This document shows, one piece after another, positions 10,701-21,270 of a stretch of 24,040 nt of DNA. Position 1 is the first letter of the stretch; each line of letters starts with the position of its first letter. The translations under genes were made by a program, and so were the position numbers. This stretch comes from Pelargonium cotyledonis. Its lineage: Eukaryota > Streptophyta > Magnoliopsida > Geraniales > Geraniaceae. The notes beneath the pieces are model-generated. The model was not told the DNA's origin. It saw only the letters and a program-made list of their open reading frames with translations, and did not search any database. The stretch is taken from NCBI GenBank assembly GCA_036897625.1, contig JAYMTA010000804.1:1-24040 (forward strand), read 5' to 3'.

Positions 10701-12692
10701 ATACATTGCTCCATTTCTGTTATATATTTGTTAATTTTATAATGTTCTATGGTTTCCAGAAGCACAAACTGCCACTTTCTTATAATTTTCATAACTATAT
10801 GGTCCGAAGCATGGAAGACGAATTTCATGGTATTTTGGGCATTAGGTATGCACTCATCTTGCTTTTATGTGACTCTTATTGTGAGGATAGTGTGCATCTG
10901 AGTTATCTTTGGTTTTTGCAGCTGGCCACTTTGGGGGTATGCCATAGTGTGCATCTTCGTAAATATTCATGGTAGCTTTTTTCTTCGAATGAAAATGAAG
11001 TTATTTAATTGTTTCAATATACTGTTCTTTCGACATTTGAGTTTTCTAATTGTTTCAGGTTTGGATATCTACTTCTGGCTTTCTTTCATCCCTGCCATTG
11101 TGAGTGCACCAGTTCTCCTTCTCGTCAAATCAGAATCAAAATAATGTCCCTATTTGACTGTTGTTTTTTTTTTGTGTGCAATTGCCTACATGTTAAGCTT
11201 ATTATGTTGGTTGGGACAAAACTTCAACATGTCGTCTCCTCCTTAGCCCTTGAAGTTTTGGAACAAACAGGTCGAGTTCAAGTGAAACCTCGTGATGACC
11301 TGTTTTGGTTTGGAAAACCTGTAATTCTATTGCGGCTAATACAATTCATCATATTCCAGGTAATATGTGGGTTAATTCTTTGTTTTATTACCAATCCTGA
11401 TTAGTATTTTTGTTACATTGTGCTTGTGGATCTCATTCATGTTTTCTTTCTATGACAGAATGCGTTCGAAATGGCAACATTTATATGGTCCTTGGTAACA
11501 TTACTCTCTCTCTTTCTCTCTGGTTTTGTAATCATTACCCAGGTTAACTGGGCTTTCTATCAGCAACAAACTTAGTTCTGAGATTCAACTTTCTTTTGTC
11601 ATTAATGTTTCAAGTGGGTCGGTTAAAGATAGAAACTCAATGTATCAGATGTTTCCAACTTTTGTGAATATAAAAGTACGCGTTTCATTTTCAATCACAA
11701 TTTGTTATATTTGTCTATTCTTGGGCAATGCATTTAATTTGAATATTGTAATTTTCTGTGCATTTAGTGGGGAATCAAGGATAGATCTTGCTTCATGAAG
11801 AACCATATGATGATAGCCATTCGATTGACTTCTGGGTATGTTTCCTTTTCACAAATTCAAACTATCATGTTCATAATTTGCACCAAAAACTCGATCAAAA
11901 GCATGTGGTATAAGCAAAATGTGTTGAGAAGCTGTGTTATTAAGCCAACACTCAGTGCAATTTTAGAAGTCTGATGAACATTTTGTTTCTTCGCTAATGA
12001 TAAACTTGGTGTCCAAGTCCTAACATGTTATCTATTGTCACTCAGACTACTTTTTCTTTTTTGGCAAATGCAGGGTTCTTGTTCAGTTCTGGTGTAGCTA
12101 TAGCACAGTACCAATTAATGTAATTATTACACAGGTTTGTCGACTCTGTCCTTTCCAGCACTTGGTTTAACTTCATTCTCTCGTGTTTATGTTTCTATCT
12201 CGGGAGTAGCCTTTAGATTTTCTTTCAGTTTTATACAAAGTGTCCTAGACAATCAACCATTTGATATTCTGATATTTTCTTGAAACAAGTACCATAAAAA
12301 TGTTTTGGTCTTTGATAAGAGGCCTACGATAGATACTCATCAAGAAAGCTTCATTTTCTCCGCACTGCCTGATAGTTCCTTAACCTCGTTGAATTCAGAT
12401 GGGATCTCGGTGCAAGAAAGCATTAGTTACCGAAAGTGTCAGAGACTCGCTCCATAGTTGGTGCAAGAGAGTGAAGGACAAATCTAAACGCGAGTCTCTG
12501 CACTCTCACACTGCGAGGTCAGTATGTTCACTTGACACCACAGTGACAATTGACGAAGGGGATGAAATCACAGTAGCCTCTGGTACTCTATCTCGTAGCT
12601 CTTCGTCAGGCTCGTTGAACCAGGTGACAGTGGCATCGTCCCTTGAACAGCCGGATGATGTTCTCGATCAGACCAAGCTTCCCGCGGATTAA
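7757..12692 (+). CDS. MLO4: MLO-like protein, MLO4-type, 15 exons, C-tail cut by in-frame TAA
   Basis: MLO proteins are plant plasma-membrane proteins with seven helices and a calmodulin-binding C-tail; some act as Ca2+ channels, and the MLO4/MLO11 group influences root touch and gravity responses in Arabidopsis. The protein starts [20 protein letters not shown]. Family marks follow in order: [101 protein letters not shown] and VQFWCSYST. The proximal tail holds the calmodulin-binding segment (about residues 418-440, Trp435). Fifteen exons join in phase to 511 residues plus TAA at 12,690-12,692. From memory, Arabidopsis MLO4 is the closest match and is about 60 residues longer. The same frame stays open for 53 codons past the TAA. 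The gene points toward the convergent ferredoxin gene. Confidence 0.93.
7757..12692 (+). other. Exon map of the MLO gene
   Basis: Exons placed by GT-AG sites and phase: 7757-7882, 8325-8382, 8551-8777, 8866-8982, 9285-9327, 9994-10085, 10519-10593, 10760-10845, 10922-10971, 11059-11099, 11198-11359, 11459-11494, 11768-11835, 12074-12134 and 12399-12692. The total is 1,536 nt, exactly 512 codons including stop. The least certain sites are the acceptor before 11198 (CATGTTAAG, poor in pyrimidines) and the donor after 10593 (GTGGGT; an alternative GTATCT lies 4 nt on but breaks the frame). The loop encoded by exons 5-6 is several residues shorter than in Arabidopsis MLO4 as I remember it. Confidence 0.85.
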
Positions 12693-12854
12693 ATCTCCTC
12701 GCGGGTGGAACATTACTTATCTGATACCATGAGAGCTATTACATCAGAGGCTCTGAGCAATGCTGTAGAGGACAATGCAGCTGTGGAAGATAGTGAAGGG
12801 AGTGGAGAGGAAGAGAAAGATGAGAGCCTCTCTGATTTGATCAAGAAGACATGA
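12693..12854 (+). pseudogene. Open frame past the MLO stop: stranded C-terminal tail
   Basis: Directly after the TAA at 12,690-12,692 the same frame continues for 53 codons to TGA at 12,852. It begins ISSRVEHYLSDTMRAI, passes through an acidic stretch (DSEGSGEEEKDES) and ends DLIKKT. As I remember it, Arabidopsis MLO4 has a tail with an SRVEEYLSET-like segment and an acidic run ending in a short Leu/basic motif, so this looks like the ancestral C-terminus now beyond a stop codon. It could be 3' UTR, be made by stop read-through, or reflect a base error in the assembly. Confidence 0.65.
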
Positions 12855-13638
12855 AGCAAGTAACTATCTATAATCCATCCTTGTGTAGTTGAACTCATTT
12901 TTTTGGACAAAACCAAATCCTTGTTTATTTGAAGGTTCATTTTAGCAATGAGAAATGAGAGCTCATTCTTTGTATTCATATCAGCTGATAGTAAGGCCTT
13001 GTTTGGTAACATTACTGAAAAACTGCAAGAAAATGTTCAAGAAAGTTGAATTTTGTGTAATAATAGGTTCGGATGAAAACAATGGTAAGGAGTCAATCGA
13101 TTTAAACTACTATAACAGATCTGGTCGAGTCGACCTCATCAACAAATCAGGTCGATTTCATATGCGTAAACAACTAGCATTTCATAGATCTATGGTATAG
13201 TTGCAGAACCTTATCAACAACACCAGTGACTCATTGTGCTTGAAAAAAATTAGATTACTTGGCTGGAAATATAGCAAATCCACATTGACCCAACTCCACT
13301 TATCCACTTGGTAAGTACACATTATCTCTGAAAATGGAAATGAATGGCTGATATGGAACATCATGAACTGATAAGTATATAGCTCTATCATGAGTTCATG
13401 GAATTTTACTGGCTTAATTGTCAAGAAACAAACCAAACAATCACAACAAGAACGAGAGACATTGCAATGAAACAGAATCAAAAACCCATATAATGATATC
13501 ATCATTGCTACAACATCAATACTGTCGTCACTTGTGACTACAAATTGGGAGTGATTGAAACAAAAACCTTAACATTACTCAATTCAGATATGAAACACAA
13601 AACCACCAAGAACCTTAAAATTAAAGACATTATCATCA
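12855..13638. other. Convergent 3' ends of MLO and ferredoxin
   Basis: About 780 bases between the MLO tail and the ferredoxin stop codon. It should contain both 3' UTRs in opposite orientation. No exact AATAAA hexamer stands out in the first 250 bases past the MLO frame. No coding family is visible on either strand. Confidence 0.4.
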
Positions 13639-14070
13639 TCATTCAGTGAGCTCCTCCTCCTTGTGGGTCTCAATGACAACATCACTAGTTGGGTAAGCAA
13701 CACAGGTGAGGACCCACCCAGCCTCCATCTGCTCATCCTCCAAGAAGCTCCCATCTGACTGGTCCACCGCTCCTGCCACCACCTTCCCGGCGCACGACGA
13801 GCACGACCCGGCACGGCACGAGTACGGCAGGTCGATCCCCATCTCCTCGGCGTGGTCCAGAATGTACACATCGTGCGGGCACTCGAATTCTTGTGGACCC
13901 TCCGGTGTTATCAGCTTCACCTTGTACGTGGCCATGCACTTCACATCTCCGCGGCCGGTGGTTTTTAGCCCCAAAAGAGACTGACCCATGTTGGAGAGAG
14001 GCATCAAATTGGAGGTGGTGGCCGGAATCTTGACGAACGAGGATCTGGTGGTGGCTATGGCTCCGGCCAT
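13639..14070 (-). CDS. petF: Chloroplast [2Fe-2S] ferredoxin, leaf type
   Basis: Ferredoxin accepts electrons from photosystem I in the stroma and passes them to ferredoxin-NADP reductase, thioredoxin reductase and nitrite/sulfite assimilation enzymes. It is a single uninterrupted exon of 143 codons, as is usual for plant ferredoxin genes. Residues 1-46 form a Ser/Thr-rich transit peptide ending VKCM, and the mature protein of 97 residues begins [12 protein letters not shown]. Cluster ligands are Cys39, Cys44, Cys47 and Cys77 of the mature protein, with the exact C-x4-C-x2-C-x29-C spacing in [14 protein letters not shown] and [12 protein letters not shown]. The C-terminus [10 protein letters not shown] is the conserved acidic reductase-binding end. 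The coding region is clearly richer in GC than its surroundings, normal for a highly expressed plant gene. Start ATG is the first in frame and gives a complete transit peptide. Confidence 0.97.
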   Translation of the reverse strand: MAGAIATTRSSFVKIPATTSNLMPLSNMGQSLLGLKTTGRGDVKCMATYKVKLITPEGPQEFECPHDVYILDHAEEMGIDLPYSCRAGSCSSCAGKVVAGAVDQSDGSFLEDEQMEAGWVLTCVAYPTSDVVIETHKEEELTE

Positions 14071-14260
14071 GAGAGGGGGGGGTGGGGGTGTGGGGCATTT
14101 TTGGTTTTTTGGGTGAGAGGAGCGTGTGGAGATAAGAGATGTGAGAGTGGTGGTGGTGGTGTTGTTGATAATGAGGAGGGCTTGTGGAAAAAGTGTGGGT
14201 ACTATAAGGGTGGAGTTGGGTGAGGTGGCAGGAACCCATATCTGACACTTGTCATCTTCT
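14071..14260 (-). promoter_or_regulatory. 5' leader and core promoter of ferredoxin
   Basis: Read on the minus strand, the region upstream of the ATG is rich in C/A and CACC repeats (CACCACCACCACTCTCACATC), like a typical 5' UTR. A weak TATA-like CTTATAGT lies about 135 bases upstream of the ATG (14,202-14,209). A CT-rich run lies further up, near 14,306-14,315. The core promoter call is tentative. Confidence 0.35.
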
Positions 14261-14479
14261 TGTGGTTTGCTCTATCTCTTTGTTGTATCACCACTCCATT
14301 GGGATGGAGAGAGAGAGGTTCACTGGTTTGTGATTGTGGTTGCCACATTCTACTCTAAAGTTTTTGCCTTTTTGGCATCTTCTTGAGCTTTTGAGAATCA
14401 AAGTATAAAGAAAATTAGTCATTTGTTTAGGTTAAATGGTTGGAGTCTTTTATATTTAAGAGTCCATTAGAACCGATAA
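14261..14479. other. Upstream ferredoxin region, no gene
   Basis: Likely distal promoter sequence of ferredoxin on the minus strand, grading into AT-rich DNA before the tandem repeat. No coding frame of interest and no clear regulatory motif that I would defend. Confidence 0.35.
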
Positions 14480-14695
14480 CAGACTTTCTCATTATTGTAT
14501 CATGTCATATTGTTTCACATAAAAAATTAATAGGCTATAACAGATTTCTCGTTACTGTATCATGTCATATTATTTCATATCAAAAACTAATATGTCATAA
14601 CAGACTTTCTCGTTATTGTATCATGTCATATTGTTTCACATCAAAAACTAATATGCCATAACAGACTTTCTCGTTATTGTATCATGTCATTGTTT
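14480..14695. repeat. 60-61-bp tandem repeat, about 3.6 copies
   Basis: Units begin CAGACTTTCTC at 14,480, 14,541, 14,601 and 14,662. Each contains TATCATGTCATATT followed by TTTCA(C/T)AT and AAAA(C/T)TAATA. The third and fourth copies are nearly identical while the first is the most diverged, suggesting recent local expansion. The last copy loses its CATATT part and runs out near 14,695. The short open frame across it is only a by-product of the repeat. Confidence 0.9.
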
Positions 14696-15506
14696 CTAGT
14701 CAAGAAGTTCAAAACGCATCGTTTTCTTATTTATAAAACGACGGAAACTCAGATCCCAAAAAGAAGACTACGGAGTGCTTCTTGTGTTTATCTCATGGTT
14801 TATGCATGAAATCTGCATTTTGCCACACTAAATTGCATGTTTGCAACCCCGATGAGAGTGCCTATTGAGTGATTGACACAAGCCACACAAATAGCTTTCC
14901 TCATTAAATTTTGTAGTCAATAATATCAACATTTGAAGGAAAAAACTAAAATGGTGGTGGATTTGTCAAGACCACCAACATGTATAAAGGTTTTATTATT
15001 CTTCTGAGATAATACATGGGAATACCAGAATCATTCAATCTAGACCACAACCCAACATCTTAGAGATAACATCACAACAACAAAATTCTTTCATTTCAAA
15101 AGTGTTTCCCCTGATAAGTTTCTTCTCCAAATGTGGGAAATTAACATAAGTACAGAGAAGAGGGGGACATTAAGCATCCTTATACATGAGTCACCATTTC
15201 TAAAATCAAAAGAAAAAAAGACGGGAGAGTGATATTTGCTAACCTTCCACATTGTAAGAACAATCCCTGCACTCTAAACTTAAGGCTCATTTACAGCCCG
15301 GGAAAAATAACACAAAATCTCAGGGCTTTTCTAGTCTAAAGAAAGAAGAATGCATGCATATCGTCCTCAAACCCTGCGATTTATGAAATTTCATCTTTGC
15401 CGGATTCCTCATACATAACCTACTGGCTCCATTTCAACAGTTTATTATATCATTCGCCAACTTGCTCAAGGAAGCACCATCAGGTCAATATTTCTTCATG
15501 TTAGTC
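14696..15506 (-). other. 3' UTR and downstream region of the TM9SF gene
   Basis: No separate gene is visible. The sequence just left of the TM9SF stop codon should be its 3' UTR on the minus strand. A complementary AATAAA hexamer lies at 14,992-14,997, about 510 bases past the stop, which would allow a long 3' UTR, but its use is unproven. Confidence 0.4.
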
Positions 15507-18500
15507 CTAATCACACTTGATGTTCCTGTAGATCCTCCTCACAAACAGATTAGAACCCAGGTAACCAACAGCTCCTGCACATTCAATAAGAAATGTTAAC
15601 CCAGGTAGATCCGGAAAGGAATCTTTTCAACCCTACAATTCAATAGCCTTTTCATTTCACACCCACCTCATAACATACAACTAGGTTAACCAAGTCCTCT
15701 ACAACTTTACTATATTAAACGAAGAACATACTTTTAGTTCCAATATAACACAATATACAAAAAATGTAATATTAAAAAATAAAAGAAACGGAACTTGAAA
15801 GGGGCACCATATTTCATGAAAAACACAGGTCAAGAAAATGGGAGCAATTTAAAAAACAGAAAACAGCCTTCCTAATGGAGCATCTGGTATGATGCAAGAA
15901 ACATAGAATAATACAACAAAGTAACAAGTTTGCTAAAACTTACCACAGAGAATTCCCAAACCGAGACAAAACATCATTGTATATCCGAAATAGAAGCTGG
16001 TCTGGAAAAAGCCAGACATTTTAGTCTTCACGTAGTAGTAATAAATTGAATATAAGTACACGTAGACTGCTGTTGAGGCAGCTGAGAAGAATGAAGTCCA
16101 CTGCCAGTGATAGTTCTCAGCATTCAGCAAGAAATAAGTCCCAACAATTGTTACACAGACCGTAACAATAATAAGAATCAGAAACACCAGCAGCATGAAG
16201 CCATAGACATAGTACACCTGTCACAATATTCAAAAACTATGGATCATCTCATTCTTATAGAAAGGGCAATATATAAATATATATATATATATGCTACTAC
16301 TTATTCTTCTTATCACACAAAGACTTATTATTCACCTTGTAATTCCAGAATGAAGTGAAGACAAAATACATCTCGATAAATATGCTACCAAATGGTAACA
16401 GTCCTCCCATCATTGAGACTACAGATGGTGTGAGGTACCACTTCTTCTCAGGGATTGGACGAGGAATGGTCTTCACACGACATGGATTATTTGGAGCACC
16501 ACTCCAATTCCTTCCAACAACTGTACCCAAAAGTGCCAGCGGGAAGGAGATAAAGGCCCAAATGACAAAAACAACCACCATCGTGCCAAAGGGAATAGCT
16601 GCTAAGGATCCGTAGAAGATGGCGATTGTGTTCAAGACAAACCCAATTCCAAAGCACAGAAACGGAAATAGAGATGCTGTAAGGATCATTGACTTTATCC
16701 AACTTTTACCTGACAACATATAACAATCAATGGCTTAAATAAAACATAATTAGAGAAAACAATCTGCATAAAGCATGTCCCAACTCATTAAGGTGACAAA
16801 AGCAACCACCCAAATGGATTCAACGAGAAGAAAACTCAATATATAAATCAACAAGGCAACAAAAGGATATAATGTATACCCCCATGTCGTGAATACATCC
16901 CACCACTGACGTAACCAGAAATGAATGATGTAAGAGCGTAGCATACAATAAAAGTTGTGACAATTGCTCCTCTCCTGACCAATGTAAAAATAACTGAAGG
17001 TTATGAAATATAATGTAGAGGAGAAGATTCATAAAAAAATTAAATATACACAAATATGGCATTTGGAACAAAAAAAAACTTCAAAATAAAGATCACAAAG
17101 TACTCCACTGAGAATTATCGACATACCCAACATATAACATTCCAACAATTGCCAGTAAGATGACGAGTAGCACAAGCAATGCTAGCTGAGCACCGGTGCC
17201 CACAACAGCTGACAGGATAACCAAATTGCGAGGAGAACGGAATACATCCCCATGAACAAGTTTCCAGCCTGACTCTTCACTCACATCTCTTTCCTGTGGT
17301 AGGTGTTCAAATAGTTAACAAACTCCAAATCATCAGAAACAGAACCCATTTATTATTTCCTTAACAAAATAAAGATTAGCCGTAAATCATTGACACATAA
17401 CACACATAATGAATTGAGAGAGAATCACCAGAGTTTCCAAATCATCATCTTCCCTAGCATATTTAGCATAGTCATTTCTTAGTGTGCGCATCAATATCAT
17501 TGACACCAGACCAGTGAGGAAGATAACCATCATGAATGAGTTAAAAATGGAGAACCAATGGATCTGCACATCATAAAAATCATTCCCAACTTAAAATGAA
17601 AGCATTAAAATTCATCCATAATATTTTATGGCATAAAAGGGAGGAGAGGTGGGGAAATCAGTGATGTTGCAATTGAATGACATTGCGAAGAACGTAACAT
17701 GTCAACATCATAGGGAAAGAAAAAAAAAAAGATTAATTGTAACACTGATATTGACCTGATGCTCAAAGAAAGGGTAGTCCAAATAAACATCAAAACGGCG
17801 TGCATAAGTGACATTAGTTGGCAACCATTTCACTGAATATGTCATGTCCAAAGTTTTCCCCACTTCCAATGGCTTGGGATTGTCTTGAGTGAGATTAACA
17901 TGAATAATCTGTCATAGAAAAAAAAGTAAGAAGAAATTTTAAGCCCAAAATGCATTCCTAGGCTAATAACTAAAAACATGTCGGAGCTTAGAAACCACAA
18001 ACCTTATCTTTATTGTACTTGACAATGATATTCTTATGCGTGTAGAGAACTTGCTTGTTATTCTCACTGTTCTTATCAGGATGTAACTCGCCAACAAAGC
18101 CTGCGAGTATAAAACCAATGGAACTTTTAGATTTAGATTATTCCTTATGCAGAAGTCACCATTTTATAAGGAGACATGTAAAATGTAAAATAATACAAGT
18201 ATTGCTGAATAATAGGCAACACATACCCCATAAAGGCAGATCATCTGGACTAGTCATAATCCGCAACATGATACCAAAGAAAATAATGTCAGAAAAGGCA
18301 ACAAAAAAGTTTGTAATGTGTTTTGCACTGTATTAGTAATTGATCAAGTATTACAGCACAGAACCTACCCATGAAGAATTCAAACCAGTAACTGCTCTCA
18401 ATGGCATCCTTGAAATGTTTGACCTTTGCTGCATCAAGCTCAATCTGGCATATGGAAGTCTTCTCCACATTTTCTGAGAGAAAAACAAAGCAAGGGAATC

Positions 18501-20008
18501 AGAGAAAATGAGACAGCTATTAACAGGCCACACTCTACAAAAAAGTTAAAGATCTGATCAGAAACTCTGCATACTCTGAAACTTGATGTCAATCTCGCTG
18601 TCTATAAGCTCATTTCCACCCAGAACCTCACCAAGGCCACCCCATTTGTGGGCAGGATTTGTGGAAGCATGACAAAATGGAAGGCTGTAATAATTGTATG
18701 TTTCTTGTGGATTATTATAAGGGCCAACCTTATTTACCCAAAGGGTCACTTTGTCCTCTGTTTGATACTGTGGGATAATAACATGCAAGGGATGTTAGAG
18801 CTATATAACTTTCCTCTAAGGAAACAATATCCAACCCAATATATGAATGCCCATCTGAAATGGAAGTAATCAGTAGCAGTTATGCATACACAAATACACA
18901 TACATGTATATACAAGGGGTATTTCTGGTTGCAGTTGACTTCAATTTTCTAGTTATACGAAATCTACCCTAACATGACTGATAATACTAGAAAACAACCA
19001 ACCTTATTATTCTATATAAACAAGCTTTCAGCTTTTGTCGTTATTTTGTTACTTCTTTAATAAAATTTTGCCTACCAGAAACAAAACATGTGGTATTTTC
19101 CAGTGAAACATAAAACGCTTTTATAAGGATGTTAGAATGACCACAATGAGCTGGATTGACAACTAAAAAGGCAAAAAAAGTTTCAAACTCAGTGAGTAAT
19201 ATGCAAACAAAAGCCAAACCCAAAAAGCCCTAACTGAATCCATAACAGCATAATTTGATCAGTTCCAATTCTCAATAAAAATCAGGCTTGCATAACACCG
19301 TACATTAAAGAAAAAGTCGAGAAAAAGTGACCAAGGCATCCACTTTAAATGCTCATTCTATTTCATGAAGGGGGGAAAAAGGTAAGCCACATTATAAAGG
19401 AGCTCCTCATAATCAACTTGGAACTCTACCATTCGACTTTGGCTGGACAAAACGAGCAAAGCATCCCATTTCTAATTCCTCGTACCCCAATTTGTCAAAT
19501 AAATTACATACAACACTAAGAGTTAGGTTTTACATTGTACATCACACCAGCAAAATAGAGCCCAGACAACTTCTGCGTCAACTCTCGTTCTGCTTTGTTC
19601 CAAAAACGCCAAACCCAAAAAACCCAATTGAGATCTAAGCCCTAGAGACCAGCCGTGTTAGCAGTACTCGGCATCTAACTTAGTGTGTGCATGTAAACAG
19701 AAGATCAAACCAAAAATCAATCAATCAATCGAAATTATGACAACAAGCAACGCGAGATTGGCAAAAACCCAACAGTCAAATATCCAGTTCCCGCTGAATA
19801 TAACACATTATCCTAAAAACCCAGATCTGGCTACAAGTTGCAAAGAAGCGAGCATGTGAAACAACACTGGAATTGAGTGAAACTGAAGCGCTGCTAGGGC
19901 AAAACGATCGATTACCGTGTGATCGGATTCGGCGGCGAAAGCGGGCGAGAAGTGAGAGAGGAGCGCGAGGGTAAGGAGGAGAGAGAGCGACCGGACGGTG
20001 GAGGACAT
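15507..20008 (-). CDS. TMN1: Transmembrane 9 superfamily protein (nonaspanin, TMN1/EMP70 type)
   Basis: Nonaspanins are nine-helix proteins of Golgi and endosome membranes, linked to sorting of membrane proteins and to adhesion and nutrient traits in other eukaryotes. Twelve exons join in phase to 590 residues, almost exactly the size I recall for Arabidopsis TMN1 (589). A signal peptide occupies residues 1-26 ([16 protein letters not shown], then AESDHT). The lumenal domain reaches about residue 220 and contains [38 protein letters not shown] and two N-glycosylation sites (NLT at 174, NVT at 201). The membrane part begins at [15 protein letters not shown] and includes [20 protein letters not shown] and [19 protein letters not shown]. 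The last residues, [10 protein letters not shown], carry the K-x-D/E type Golgi-retention signal of the family. No stop, frameshift or missing segment was found. Expression is probably constitutive; the upstream region has no clear TATA box. Confidence 0.96.
16269..16292. repeat. AT dinucleotide microsatellite
   Basis: A TA/AT run (about 24 bases, with one AAA interruption) inside intron 10 of the TM9SF gene, about 45 bases from the donor side. A typical polymorphic plant microsatellite. Confidence 0.8.
18227..18244 (-). other. 18-nt micro-exon of TM9SF
   Basis: Flanked by CAG upstream and GTATGT downstream. It completes a split Asp codon, encodes DLPLW after it, and leaves one base of the next Gly. 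Skipping it would remove six residues without shifting the frame, because 18 is divisible by three. The peptide DDLPLWGFVGE spans three exons and is a conserved lumenal motif of the family. Confidence 0.9.
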
Positions 20009-20300
20009 GGCGGCGACGGGCGGATCTGAAGGGTCCCCTATTCCTCTCCGGTTACTGTGAATCTCTGGACCTTACCTAGTTGTTGTTGTTGCTGGAGCAG
20101 AGAATCGGAAGTGTACACAAATGGAAACAGAGAAAGAGAAGGAGCTCTCTTGGTCGTCTTCTTCAGATCTGCACACGCCCACTCGTCATTCGTTGAAATG
20201 AAGTCTCTCTTTGTTTTTTTAGTAACATTATTTTCTTATTTATTTCGCAAAAGACTTCTTTTTTATTGGTCGAATCAAAATAATTAACCAGGTCAATGGC
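20009..20300 (-). promoter_or_regulatory. 5' UTR/promoter of the TM9SF gene
   Basis: On the minus strand, the leader before the ATG contains CAACAACAACAACTAG (20,077-20,092), a CAA-repeat leader of the kind that favours translation in plants. Upstream lie CT-rich sequence and a CCAAT box (ACCAAT, complement at about 20,265-20,270). No TATA box is evident, which suits a broadly expressed housekeeping gene. Confidence 0.35.
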
Positions 20301-21270
20301 TTGTGACCCAAAATTATAAAATACTAGTAATTGTTTCATTATAATAAAAATTAATTAAATGAAATTGATGAATTAATTTGACCCAAATCATACCGAGATT
20401 TCGAAATGTAATTGTAGAAAAATGAGTTGTAAGGTTGGATAAAGTAACAATGAGAACCCTCGTTCGGATGATGTAGTTATTCTCGCGCTTATGGGTTGGT
20501 GGCATGTCGCCACATGGTTAGTTAGTAGTGGCATCGGGTTTCACGGCGGATTCTTGGTTTATCTCTCAAGCATTTTTTATATCGGACTCTCGGTTTGATT
20601 ATAAGTTTCATTTATATATTGAGTGTAGTGAATGTTGACCTAACTCTCTAAGTATACTTGCGATATTGATAGAACGTTCTATTTACTTTAATGGTTGAAA
20701 CAATTGTGACCCCCATTGGATAACTTTGCCCTCGATCAGCTTTGTCCTTGTGTATGGGTTTGGGAGGCAAAATGACAGGTGTCTGAATAAGATGAGGAGC
20801 TTGACAACACGTACCTCGTCACCTTAGCATTGTGACGCAAGAAGACGAGTCATTCCTTGTATGCCTAGATCATTGAGAGTGGGCATCGACAACACGACGT
20901 GGGGTCCGATCTTGAAACTTTACATGTCTCAAAACTTTTGGGGTCATGATGTGATGTTCTACGACCTCCTCCTAAATAAAACCTTCTTTTTTAATTTGTT
21001 GGTTTACTTGAGTTCTTTTTGGTGATGAAATGACTTTTGAGTACACGTGTCAACTCTAAAATAGTTGTACTTGTACATATGAATAACATACATGCCCGAC
21101 ATTAAGAAACAATGCTTGAACAACTTTTATTGTTTCTAAATGCTGAAATAACATTTTGAACATTAGAATTATAGTAGCAGCAACTTATATTTTTATTTTC
21201 AGAACCCAAAAAAAAAAAAGTTTTATAATTTTATTATTTTCCAAATGGAAAGTCTTTTGCTTGAATGAAA
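20301..21270. other. Intergenic DNA, nothing recognised
   Basis: Mostly AT-rich. The part from about 20,700 to 20,960 has a more even base composition with several ACGT/CACG words but no frame longer than about 60 codons and no protein character. No repeat structure was found by eye. Confidence 0.4.

Larger units (their letters stand above)
15507..20008 (-). other. Exon map of the TM9SF gene
   Basis: Exons in transcript order (minus strand): 20008-19916, 18767-18575, 18473-18369, 18244-18227, 18100-18003, 17908-17756, 17563-17429, 17293-17127, 16974-16880, 16709-16336, 16217-15944 and 15574-15507. The total is 1,773 nt, or 591 codons with the TAG stop. Every intron has GT-AG ends. The first intron is long (1,148 bp) and directly follows the signal-peptide exon; the others are about 90-370 bp. 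The joins were checked codon by codon across each phase. Confidence 0.92.

Noticed and set aside
12713-13012. 99-codon minus-strand frame at the MLO 3' end
   Set aside because: It is the antisense of the MLO C-terminal tail; its Ser/Leu runs mirror the Glu/Asp/Ser codons of the sense frame.
13733-14248. 171-codon minus-strand frame overlapping ferredoxin
   Set aside because: It lies in another frame of the same strand as ferredoxin; the His/Pro/Ser-rich start comes from the CA-rich 5' leader and the rest is out-of-frame ferredoxin.
14440-14661. 73-codon plus-strand frame as a peptide gene
   Set aside because: It is created by the 60-61-bp tandem repeat and encodes the same peptide repeated; no other support.
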